The notes below the pieces were generated by a model. The model was not told the DNA's origin and made no database searches. It was given only the letters and a program-made list of their open reading frames with translations. The position numbers and the translations under genes are program-made. Below, piece after piece: positions 1 through 9,633 of a DNA stretch of 64,000 nt (position 1 is the first letter of the stretch; every line of letters starts with the position of its first letter). Origin of the DNA: Diacronema lutheri (Eukaryota; Haptophyta; Pavlovophyceae; Pavlovales; Pavlovaceae); the NCBI GenBank assembly GCA_019448385.1, contig JAGTXO010000059.1, forward strand, positions 142,392 through 206,391, given 5' to 3'.

Positions 1-3000
1 GAACGGAACACGCAGCGCGACGTGCTGCGCAACTCGGAGGACATCTCCGACGCGCTCCTCGGATTCTGCTCGGGTGACGAGGACGACGCCGATGCCGACG
101 GCGACGGCGTCTCGCGCGCGCGCGGCGCGGACGGCGCGCTCGGCTTCGGCGACGACGAGCACCCGACGGTCGCGTCCGACGGCGACTCGGAGCTGCGGCC
201 CCGCGGCGAGGGAGCGCACGCCCCGCTGCTCAGCTCGCCGTACGCGCCCGCGCTCGCGCCACTGCCGCGCTTCGATTTTTCGCAGCTCGGCGCCGCCGAG
301 CAGCCGGCGCGCTGCGAGGTCGGCACGCTCAGCAGCCGACGCGGCGGCAAGGGCGGCGACGGTGGAGGCGTGCTGGGCGGCATTGGCGCAGCCGATGGCG
401 CGCTCGCCGACCGCGCCGACCGCGCCTTCATGCACACGCCCGCCACATCGGGCCACGCGGACGAGGCGGCGCGGTCGTTCGGGGCAAGCGGCGCGCGCGA
501 TGGCGGCGCGCGCGAGTTCGCGGGCGCGGCGGGCTCGCGCTCGACGGCGGCGGCGGATGGTGGTGCGTACGGTGATAGCGTGTTGTACGCCAGCGCCGCC
601 GGCTACGGCTCGCCCTCATCGGCCGCGCACGACACGCGCGCGTCGTCGGCGCCGGCGCCGACGCGCGCGGGTGCGGGCGCGAACGCGGGCGCGGGCGCGG
701 GCGCGGGCGCGGCCGGCTCGGCGCAGCCGCCGCGCGGCGCGCCGCTGCCTGAGCGCAACGTCTCGTGCGAGTCGCTGCTGCTCGGCTTCCAGGCGTCGGG
801 GCTGGCGGGCTCGGCGCCGCTCGGCGGCTTGTTCCACGCGCTGAACACCGCGCGCGAGCTGGGCGCCCACGCGCCGTTCCCGCGCTCCGCGTCGCTCGCC
901 GCGGCCGCCAGCTCGGCCGCCGCGCTCGGCGCGCGACGCGCGACGGCGGAGACGTCTTTGAGCGCCGCGCTTGGCGGCTTGAGCGGCAGCTGTGGCGGCG
1001 GCACGGACGGCATGGCGGGCGGCGCGCGCGCCGGCGCGCCGGCGACGGGCGCAGGCGGCCTGTTCGGCGCGGCGGCGTTGGGCGCGGATGATGGCTGGGC
1101 GGCGGCGCGGCGCGACCTTGGCTCGCGCCGGCCAACGGCCGAGACGTCGACGGCGTTTGCGGGCGGCTACGGCGGGTACGGCACTTACGGCATGGGCTCG
1201 CGCCGCGCAACGGCTGAACCGTCTGTTGGCCTCCTGCCTTTCCCGCCGCCATCGCCGCCCGGCTCGCTTGCGCGCGCTGCATCGTTTGGCACGCCGTTCG
1301 CGGGCGGCGGAAACGCCTCCCCACCGGCGGCGAGCGAGGGCGAGGGCGGCGGCGAGGTGGAGGGCGAGGGCGAGGGCGAGGGCGAGGGCGGCGACGCGGA
1401 GGCGGGCGCGCCGGATGGCGAGTGCGAGGACGCAAACGGCGCGCGGCGGCCGTCGGCGGCTTACTGGATCAATTATTGGCAGCAGGTGCGCGCGACGAGA
1501 TCGTTTCCCCATTTCGAATGGGAAAGCTCCCCGCTGTCCAAACCCACAAGTGGAGAAGACACCCCCACTCAAAACCCCAACAGCCGCGCGTGCGGCGCGC
1601 GCCGCGCGCATGCCCGCCCATTGCCCACAGGCACCGCGCCTGCACACCCTCCTCCGCTCACGTGCCGCTGCGCCCGTAACCGCGCGCCATGGCAGGTGCG
1701 TAACGGCATGATGGAGTTCGCAGCTGCTGCCGCGGCGGCGTCCCCAGCAGACGCGGCCGGCGGCGAGGCTCCGGCCACAGGCTGCGCCGCCGCCGCGCTC
1801 GGCGTGAGCGTGGAGGCGTTCGCGGCGCAGAGCGCGGCGGCGGCGGCGATGACGGCGGCTGCCGCCGCGGGCGTGCCGCCGCTCGGCTGGGCGGCGTGCG
1901 CGCCGCCCGTCGGCGACGGGGACGCGTCGATGACCGGCGGCCATGCTGATGGCGGCAGCCATGCTGATGGCGGCAGCCATGCTGATGGCGGCAGCCATGC
2001 TGATGGCGGCAGCGGCTGGTCTCCGTACCTCGAGCTCGCGCGGCTCGCCGCGGCGTACGCATCGGGCTGCTTGCCCTTCCCGCCCGCCGCGGCCGCCGTC
2101 GGCTGCGCGCCGCCTCCCACCGCCGACGGCGCCGGCGCGGCGGGCGCGGCGCCGCTGGGCAGCGGCGCGCGCCTGCCGTGCGCGCTGTCGCTGGCGCCGG
2201 GCGCGCCGCCCCCTGCCGAGCCCGCCTCACTCGCGCGCGCAAGCAGCCCGCATGGTGCGCGCCGCGACGCCATCCTCCGCCGCCGCCGTGCGAGCGGTCG
2301 CCCCGCCCCACCCCGCCCCGTCCCGACCTCCCCCTCGCCCCGCCCCACCCCGCCCCGTCCCGACCTCCCCCTCGCATGGCCCCACGCCCCTGCCTCCCGA
2401 CCTCCCTCTCGCACGGCCCCACGCCCCTGCCTCCCGATCTCCCCCTCGCGTGGCCCACGCCCCTGCCTCCCGATCTCCCCCTCGCCCCGCCCCACCCCGC
2501 CCCGTCCCGACCTCCCCCTCGCGTGGCCCCACGCCCCTGCCTCCCGACCTCCCCCTCGCATGGCCCCACGCCCTTGCCTCCCGACCTCCCCCTCGCATGG
2601 CCCCACGCCCCTGCCTCCCGATCTTCCCCTCGCATGGCCCCACGCCCCTGCCTCCCGATCTCCCCCTCGCGTGGCCCCACGCCCTTGCCTCCCGATCTCC
2701 CCCTCGCACGGCCCCACGCCCCTGCCTCCCGATCTCCCCCTCGCGTGGCCCCACGCCCCTGCCTCCCGATCTCCCCCTCGCGTGGCCCCACGCCCCTGCC
2801 TCCCGACCTCCCCCTCGCGTGGCCCCACGCCCCTGCCTCCCGATCTCCCCCTCGCGTGGCCCCACGCCCCTGCCTCCCGATCTCCCCCTCGCATGGCCCC
2901 ACGCCCCTGCCTCCCGATCTTCCCCTCGCGCGGCCCCACGCCCCTGCCTCCCGATCTCCCCCTCGCGCGGCCCCACGCCCCTGCCTCCCGACCTCCCCCT

Positions 3001-3356
3001 CGCGCGGCCCTTACGCCCGCGCACGTGCGCCTTGCTGCCCGCGCCGTAGGCTGCGCCAATGCCGGCGGTTGGGGCATGGCCGGCAGCTTCGAGTCGTGCG
3101 GCTTCGATGACGAAACCGACGCGCTGCTCCCGGACTCGGACACGCTCGGTCCGGACAGCCTCTTCGACCTGGAGCTGCTGATGCTGCCGCCCGCGCCCGC
3201 GTCGCCCGCGCACGAGCGCGACGAGCGCGATGCAACCGACGCGCCGCCCGCGTCCGACGTGCCGCTCGCGCCATCGTGCGAGCCCGCCGGCGCGGCCTTC
3301 GCCGGCGCGCCGCGCCCGTCCCACGCGCGCGCTGGCGCGGCTGGATCCGGTGCGCC

Positions 3357-3388
<32 letters not shown>

Positions 3389-3474
3389 CGCCTGGCGCGC
3401 GCGCGAGTGGCAGGCGCGCCGCGGCGGCGTGCGTCGAGATCGACCTCGAGATGCTCTACACCGACGAGCAATGA
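1..3474 (+). CDS. Unknown Ala/Gly-rich protein, 3' part (5' end outside window)
   Basis: The frame is open from base 1, so the start lies upstream. The exons I support are <1-1485, 1696-2287 and 3050-3474 (stop TGA). Intron 1 is 1486-1695, phase 0. Intron 2 is 2288-3049, phase 1, and is filled by a 37-bp minisatellite. Joining gives YWINYWQQ followed by VRNGMMEF across intron 1. The protein is mostly low complexity (Ala, Gly, Ser). Better-conserved islands are RNVSCESLLLGF (about residues 247-258), three copies of an RR-A/P-TAE-T/P-S motif (about 310, 370 and 398), a run of four HADGGS units (nt 1942-2013), and an acidic tail ending EMLYTDEQ. The RRxTAE repeats resemble basophilic kinase sites. 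I do not recognise the family. A nuclear regulator with acidic activation-like segments is possible but is inference only. Confidence 0.6.
2290..3010 (+). repeat. 37-bp intronic minisatellite, about 19 copies
   Basis: C-rich tandem array inside intron 2 of the first gene. The unit is 37 bp, with core CCCCACGCCCCTGCCTCCCG followed by a CTCCCCCTCGC segment. The first copies carry a CGCCCCGCCCCACCCCGCCC variant of the same length. Because 37 is not divisible by 3, all three frames stay open and create spurious proline-rich reading frames. Confidence 0.9.
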
Positions 3475-4485
3475 GCGAAACGCGATGGCGCAGTCCGGGC
3501 GTGCGCAGTCCGGGCGCGCGCAGTCCGGGCGCGCGCGGTCCGGGCGCGCGCAGTCCGGCCTGTCCGGATCCGGCTCGTCTGGGCTGCGCGCCGCGCCGCT
3601 CGGTGCTCTGGCCGGCGTCTTGACGGCTTCGACGGAGCCCCGCCCGCCGTCTTTTCCGTTTCACCCAGCGGCCTCACGTGGCCCACACATGCTACCCACC
3701 CCATTTCGCCATGCATGGCAGCCGAGCAGCATCACACGCCACACGCGCCGCCGGGAGCGCGTTCCTTCGTGCGCCCGCTCCCGGCCCCGCTGCATGCTTG
3801 CGCATGCGTGCCCGTGGTGGCCCGCCGGCGCGCCTGCGAGGGGACGGACGGGGGACGTTGTTCAACGTCCCGCCGCCGCCCTTCTCGCACCACGCTCCGT
3901 GCCCGCCAGCCGCACGCCTGACGCCCATGACGATTGACGAGAACTCCGAAAATGTTGAGCTTCTCTTACAAGACACGATCTGCCCACCACTTAGTCACCA
4001 CTCATGAGTCACATCAGTCACCAGTCATGCCGGAAAACACCTCAACTTCTGAGCCCTGAACTCATTGAACAGGAGAGGCCCTCATCATGATCAAGAGAGG
4101 GCGTCGCGTGAGGGAGCAGGCCCGCCGCGCGCAGAGTGTCCGTCCGCGTTGCGAATACAAAATGTGTACATTGGACAACAAGGGGGCTGCGGGTGCGTGG
4201 TCCGCAGTCCGGGACGGGTGCGCGAGCCAGCGGCGGGGACGCAGACGACGTCGCGCTCCCGCGTGCCGGCTCGGCAGCGCGTGCGGGACGGCCTCGGCAG
4301 CGCGTGCGGGACGGCGAGCATGAGATCAGCCGCCAGGCGTGCGCCATGCGCCATGTGCCATTCGAGGAGCGGCGGTGGTATACACTCGAGCGCAGCGGCC
4401 AAAGAGGAAGCGCCCGCAACCGGCGTAGGCCAGCGCGCGCACCGACCATGCGCGCGCACAAAGCGACGCAAGAGCTGCGCGGCGC
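3475..4485. other. Intergenic stretch with a short tandem repeat and a GTCAC cluster
   Basis: No convincing gene. Just after the stop, 3487-3562 holds about five copies of a 13-14 bp unit built on GCGCGCAGTCCGG. Bases 3985-4035 hold several GTCAC/GAGTCA words, similar to those found after other stop codons in this window. The reading frames across 4042-4480 lack family features and look like antisense noise. Confidence 0.5.
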
Positions 4486-4752
4486 CTAGGCGTCGCGCTC
4501 GGCGGCCACGGTGCGCCGCGCCTCGGCGTTGAGCTGCCGGTGCGCGCGCGGCGAGATCCGCCGTGCCCCGGCTCCGAGCGGGTCCATCTGCACGAGCACG
4601 TCCTCGCGCTCGGCCCACCGGGCGTCGCATAGCCGCCACTGGCGGCGCGAGCCGACGACGATGCGCGCGGCGCGCGAGTCATCCGAGGACGACTCTGATG
4701 AGGAAGCCGATGGCGGCGTTCGCGCGCGGTGCGCGGCGTCCGCTTGATCCAT
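4486..4752 (-). CDS. Small Ser/Asp-rich hypothetical protein (88 aa)
   Basis: ATG at 4752 and stop at 4488-4486. The N-terminus has an acidic serine run (SASSSESSSDDS). The rest is a non-repetitive basic segment that reads like real protein (RRQWRLCDARWAEREDVLVQ), with normal Trp, Cys and Val content for this region. No membrane segment or family is recognised. It points away from the helicase remnant at 4874, and the 120 bp between them is the least GC-rich part of the neighbourhood, including a G9 run at about 4818, which would suit a shared upstream region. It could be the only visible exon of a longer gene, or chance coding. Confidence 0.35.
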   Translation of the reverse strand: MDQADAAHRARTPPSASSSESSSDDSRAARIVVGSRRQWRLCDARWAEREDVLVQMDPLGAGARRISPRAHRQLNAEARRTVAAERDA

Positions 4753-4873
4753 CTCGCCGAGACGAGCAGGATGGCGATGTGGTGAGAGGGGACTCCTCCC
4801 TATTTCGACTAAATTTGGGGGGGGGCAACTTTCGCCTTCGCGCCACGCAAGTTTCGTCGGTTACGCGCGGGAG

Positions 4874-7800
4874 ATGGCGGCCATCGCCAACGTTGGTCGA
4901 CCGGCGCGCTTTCACTCGCCTCCGCCGGCCAACCGCTCGCCTTCGCGGCCACGGTCGCGCGCGGCAGTGGCCGTCGGCTCCAATGCTCGCACGCTGCACC
5001 GCCCGCGCTCGCTCGGCGTCCTCTTTACGGCGCGCGCGAGCCCGCCGGCTGCGACGCTCGCCGAGCTCCAGCCGGTGCGTTTCGTCGCCCTCGCGGACGC
5101 GCGCTCGCGCCTCCCACACCTCTCGGCGGCAACGGTCGCGCCGCGCGCGTCGCCCTATACTCCAGCGGCGAATGACGGCGGCAACGACGGCGACGACGAG
5201 CAACCGGCCCGGTCGGGATGGACGTCGCGCGACAGGTCACCGTCGCGCCACACCCCACCGATCGGCCTCGTTGGGTCGGGCGGCGGCGCAGCCAGCGCCA
5301 GCAGCACACGGACGGGTGCGCATGTTACCGCCGCGCTCACTGGCGCCAATGTGGCGCCCCACGCCGCCGATGCGCCAGACGCGGCGGCGGCGGGCGGTGC
5401 CGCGCCTGCCGGTCCGGCGGCAGTGGCTGCACCGGCGCCGGACGTGGAGTTGGCGCGGCGCGAGCATGGCGTGCATGGCCCGCGGTGCTCCGTCGACGAT
5501 CTGCGCAGCAACGCGGGCAAGGCGGCCAAGCTGCGAGCGCGCGAGCGCGCGAGCGCGGAGGGCCGTGCGCAACGCTCGCTCGCTCCGCATGAGGTGCGCG
5601 CTTGCCTGCCCATTTTGCGCATTCCTCGTCTGAGGGCGCATCCTTGCCCTGCATTTTCACCTTTTCCTCCCATCCCGCCCCCACTTCCCCCTCCACTTCC
5701 CCCCCACCCCCCCCCCACCCCCCCCCCCCCCCCCCCCCCTCCTGGCCCCACCTCTCCACCTTCCCTCCCAATCGCATGGACGGCGCAGGCTGAAATGGCC
5801 ATGCAGTTGCTCAAGGAAACTTCCTCCTTTCGTGGTTGCCCCGAGCTTGGCCTGCGCGACCTGCTCGCCGCCTCAACCGTGCGCTCAGCTCTTTGCGCGC
5901 CCGGCGAGGAGGGCACGCTCTTCGATGCGGAGACCATCGCGCGCGGCGTAGGTCGATGCTGGACGCGTGGCTCGCCTACGCTGCGTCTCACCCGGGCGGC
6001 GACGTGCCGGGGCAGCAGGCGGCGCCGCGCCGCACGTCGGCTGCGGCTACTCTCGCGCGCGCAGATCGTGCGCTCCTGCCTCAAGTACTCGGCGTCGTGG
6101 CAAAAGCACGATCGGCAGCACGCCTTGGTCGAGAACTTTCGCGCCTCGAACGCGGCGCGCGACACGGGCGACGCGCTCGGCGCGGGCGAGTGGGCGAAGC
6201 TGCCGCGCAGCCTCGGCGACGGCGCCTTTCCCGCGGCGGTGCCGCCTGCCGGGGCCATGCCCGGCGCATTCCCGCTCGATCCCGTGCAGCTGCCCCCCAT
6301 CCGCATGTGCTCGGCCTACCCGACGGAGCGCGCGACGACTTTGTCCACGGCGCGGCGTGTTGGACCGACGACGGCTGGCTGTGCGACCGCGCGGTGCTCT
6401 GCGCCAAGCACACGGACGTGGCGCGGATCAACGAGCTGGTGATCGGCCGCTTCCCGGGCGCGGCGGCGAGGTGCGAGTCGGTGGACGAGCTGGCGCGACG
6501 ACGGGGCGGGCAAGCAGATTGCGCTGGCGTCGGTCGAGTTTTTCAACTCGCTCGAGCATGCGCAGATGCCGCACCACGTCCTCGACCTGAAGCCCGGGAT
6601 GGTGGTGATGCTGCTGCGCAACCTCTCGCCCGGCGAGGGGCTGTGCAGCGGCACGCGGCTGGTCGTGCGCGGCGTGCGCGCCGGCGGCCGGCTGCTCGAG
6701 TGCGCGCGCCCCGGCGCGGCCGCCGGGCGCGACAGCACCGTGCTCATCGCGCGCATCGACCACCACTCGCCCGACGACGGCACGTTCGCGTGTGCGTGGA
6801 TGCGCCGCCAGTTCTCGGTGCGGCCGGCGTTGGCGATGACGATCAGCAAGCCGCGGGGGCAAGCGCTCGGGTGCGCGGGCGTGTGGCTCGCCGAGCCGTG
6901 CTTCACGCACGGCCAGCTCTACGTGGCCGCTTCGCGCGTCGGGCACGCGTCGCGCATCCGCTTTGCGCTCGGCCCGGACCTCGCGACGCGCAACGTCGTC
7001 TTGACGGAGGTGCTCCGCGCGGTCAGCGGTGGCGAGGCGGCGGCGGCGGCGGGCGCGGCGGGCGCGGCGCGGACGGCGCACGCGGCGCCGGCGGTGGGCG
7101 GCGCGCTGGCGACGGGCGCGCCGCCGGCTGCGGGCGCGGCGGGCACGCCTCCGTCGGCGCGACGCCCGCCGCGCCGCTCTCGGCCGACGCGCAGCCGGCG
7201 GGTGCTGGCCAGCGCCGCGCGCCGCGCAACCGGCTCGCGTACCTGCGCGCCCTTCTGGGGCGCGCAGGGCGGCGTTAACGCGGCCGGCGCGCAAAGGCCT
7301 CGAGGTGGCGCTCTGCCAGCCGCCGCGTGGGTCGCCGCCGCGCGCGTGCCGTCGGCGCTGGGGACGCCCGGCGTCGCGCTCGCGCCGCCGCCGCAACCGC
7401 AGCCGCCGCCGCGGTCGCCACCGCCTGCCGGCACACCAGGCCAGCGTGTGGCAGCGGCGACGGCGGTGCGCGACCCGGCGAGCAAGCGGCAGCGGCGCGC
7501 CACCGAGCCGGGGGCGGGCTCCGTGGGCGACGCGGCCCGCCCGCCACTCGCACCACTCGCCCCGAGCGCAGCAGGAGGACAACTCGTTCTACCGCCCAGC
7601 CATCCCGCAGGACGCGCTCGACGCCATGGGCGCGCGCACGGGGACAGCACGACGCTCGCGCGTCCCGGTGCCGGACATTACACTCCAGCACGATGCCGCG
7701 CGTGGCCTCGAGCGAAGATGACCAGCTTCTGCGAATCGTGGTACCCGTCCGGCGCGCCCGCGAGCGCGCCATCGCCCCGGAGTACCTGCGCAAGGCACGC

Positions 7801-7879
7801 GCGCTTGACCGCGCGTTTGGTCTTGCGCCGGCGGGCGCGGGCACCGAGAACGCGCGTGGTGCGGTCGTGGGCTGCTTGA
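4874..7879 (+). pseudogene. Pif1/Helitron-type helicase remnant, frameshifted
   Basis: The C-terminal half of a Pif1-family (Helitron-like) SF1 helicase is clear. LVENFR matches the L..NmR segment. Then come DGWLCDRAVLCAKHTDVARI, FFNSLEHAQMPHHVLDLKPG, MVVMLLRNLSPGEGLCSGTR, WMRRQFSVRPALAMTISKPR and FTHGQLYVAASRV. These lie in frames 2, 1 and 2, with breaks near 6325-6335 and 6490-6500. Both breaks are at short GCGCGACGAC tracts and neither can be removed by splicing. Upstream, 4874-5593 and 5789-5947 join cleanly across an intron (5594-5788), and 6065 restarts in phase, but no Walker A or B motif is visible. Beyond about 7020 the frame runs on as Ala/Arg-rich sequence to 7879. It is either a decayed mobile-element helicase or a gene broken by sequence errors. 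A cellular Pif1 cannot be excluded. Confidence 0.6.
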
Positions 7880-8205
7880 ACGAGCGCAGTGCCGGCCTCT
7901 ACAGCCTCATCGCTGACATCTCTGCGGCGGCGGGGCGCAGAGTGCACTCGCATTTGGGCCTGAGCGCGGCGGCCGCCGCGGCGGCCGCGCGGCGGGTTGC
8001 TCACCTCGCACGTCGGCACGATGGCCGCGCGAGGCCACGCGCAGCTCATCCTCGCGCGCCTGCGAATCGTCGCTCCGCTCGCCGCGCAGCGCGCGTCCAG
8101 TCGCGCGCCCGCGCGCGGCGTCTTCTCCATGCGCTCGCTCGAGGTGGCGCTCATGGCGCAGGGGGCCGGCGGGCGCTGTTTTGGTGGTGCGGTGGCGGCG
8201 TAGGG
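7600..8205 (+). other. Three overlapping ORF pieces, possible frameshifted coding remnant
   Basis: Protein-like segments follow each other in three frames: EDNSFYRPAIPQDALDAMGA (7578-7637), then APEYLRKARALDRAFGLAPA to AGLYSLIADISAAAG (about 7770-7940), then MLTSHVGTMAARGHAQLILA to the stop at 8203. No plausible splice pairs link them. The RALDRAFGLA core recurs on the minus strand near 46620. They may be the C-terminal part of the same decayed element as the helicase. Confidence 0.3.
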
Positions 8206-8230
8206 GGGTTTCCGAGTTCAATATGGGTAA

Positions 8231-8707
8231 TTCTATTTTGATTCCTTGTCGGATGATTGTCCTCTCGAAAAGGTCCCGGCCCTCCTGCCCTTTGACGCCG
8301 GTGGGTGCATCAGCGCGCTCGGCGCGCACCTGACGCTCGAGCAACTCGACCCGCCGTGTACCTTGGAACAGATGAAGACGGGCGACTTCATCAGCCACCA
8401 CCGCGGACAGATCATGCGCACGCTCGTCGACCCGGAGGCGAGCGTGTTCAACGCGCGCGCGAGCACTGACGAACTGTCGTCCTTCCTCTTTGACGGCTGG
8501 CAGTGGATCGGTCGCTTCGGCGAGACCGACGCGCTCGGACGGCCAGCCGACGTCGGGGGCAGGCGCAAGACGCGCCGCGGCGGGAAGGGCTCGATGGGTC
8601 GGGGCGGCGGCCACCGCGCGGGCGGCGACGCTCGCAAGCGCCGGCGCCTCAGCATCGCCAGGGCGGCCAGCGCCTCGGGCGGCGCGGAGAATGCAGGCGC
8701 GGAGTGA
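8231..8707 (+). CDS. Hypothetical ORF fragment without an ATG start
   Basis: Open from just after the in-frame TAA at 8228-8230 to the stop at 8705-8707. The first ATG is far inside (before KTGDFISHH). The sequence is non-repetitive and protein-like: CPLEKVPALLPFDAGGCISA, then EQMKTGDFISHHRGQIMRTL and SSFLFDGWQWIGRFGE. It ends in a basic tail with KTRRGGK and RKRRRLS, which could be a nuclear signal. I do not recognise the family. The missing ATG suggests a 3' exon or a remnant linked to the decayed region upstream. Confidence 0.35.
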   Translation, partial: FYFDSLSDDCPLEKVPALLPFDAGGCISALGAHLTLEQLDPPCTLEQMKTGDFISHHRGQIMRTLVDPEASVFNARASTDELSSFLFDGWQWIGRFGETDALGRPADVGGRRKTRRGGKGSMGRGGGHRAGGDARKRRRLSIARAASASGGAENAGAE

Positions 8708-8751
8708 TCGATAGTGGCGTCGCATGCCCCCCTGCATTTTGTGTTGCGCGT

Positions 8752-9538
8752 TCAGATCTCACCCAAATGCCCAAGAGGGGCTTCCCAGGCCAGGTAGTAC
8801 GCTAACGGCGCCGGCAGCCAGGCGTCCACATCATCGTGCAAGCCTTGGGCGGCCCGGCGCTGCGGCGGCCCCTGCACGCGCGCCAACTGCGCGCGCACGA
8901 GCAAGCCTGCGCGTGCCCACGCACGACGCACGCGGCGAGCTGAGGCCGCTCCATTTGCCGAAGCCAACGCAGAGGCCGCGCGGGCGCGAGATGGCGGCGT
9001 GCTCAGCGTTGAGCATGTCGACAAAGCGGTGTGCGCGGTCGCCGGTGATATCGGCCAGGGGGGCTAGGCCGGCCGCCGGCGGCGAGGGAGGCGGGCGCGG
9101 GCGCGAGCCCGGCGGCAGGCGGAGGACCTGCACCTCCGTGTCGCCCTGCCCGCCACCGAGCCCAGCCCGCATGGCGCGCCAGGCGGACTCAAGCTCGCGC
9201 CATACGCGCGAGTCCGAGGCGAGGAACGAGCGCCGCCCGTGCGCGCTCATGCCGGCGAAGGCGCCGCGCCCGACGCGCGCCGCGATGGCAGGCCGTTCCG
9301 CGGAGCGAGGTCCAGGACGAGCCCAGGAGGCCAGGACTGAGACCCCCCCCCCCCCCCCGACCGGCCATTTTCGTCGAGCAGAATTCGGAATCGAGCGGGC
9401 GCGGCGGACGGAGGGCCCGAGCCGGGCCGACGGAGGGTCCGACCCCGGAATGCGAGGGACGGGAAGGGCGGCAGTGAGATCGCGACGGCGGCAATGAGCG
9501 TGTGCTTCACTGACAGTGATTGTTGAGTGAGTCGCCAT
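8752..9538 (-). other. Antisense ORF pair, possible degraded gene
   Basis: Two minus-strand frames carry protein-like stretches. One (9538 down to 8831) has ASDSRVWRELESAWRAMRAG and ITGDRAHRFVDMLNAEHAAI. The other (9024 down to 8752) has LHDDVDAWLPAPLAYYLAWE and stops at 8752. They would need a frame change near 8930-8990. A G/C homopolymer at 9343-9358 interrupts the 5' part. No family is recognised. This may be more debris of a mobile element. Confidence 0.2.
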
Positions 9539-9633
9539 ACGACATTTTAAACTGCAGCACTCTGACTCTGAGAGCGCCCAAATCCAATTTCAAAGCCCTC
9601 GACGTCCGCCTTTGGCAGCCCAAAAGGGGGAAA

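Noticed and set aside
22-45. A GTG start at base 22 for the first gene
   Set aside because: The frame is open to base 1 and GTG is not a normal eukaryotic start. The gene is simply cut by the window edge.
428-1435. Minus-strand Arg/Pro-rich frame opposite the first gene
   Set aside because: Shadow of Ala/Gly-rich codons on the other strand. The RRxTAE motifs and in-phase introns support the plus strand.
4042-4461. Minus-strand frames of about 140-180 codons
   Set aside because: No motif, mixed frames, composition like random GC-rich sequence, and no plausible splice partners.
5948-6064. GGDVPGQ as the Pif1 motif III (GGDFRQ)
   Set aside because: It sits in a different frame inside a 117-bp segment with good GTAGGT donor and GCGCAG acceptor that closes in phase. 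Probably chance, though not fully excluded.
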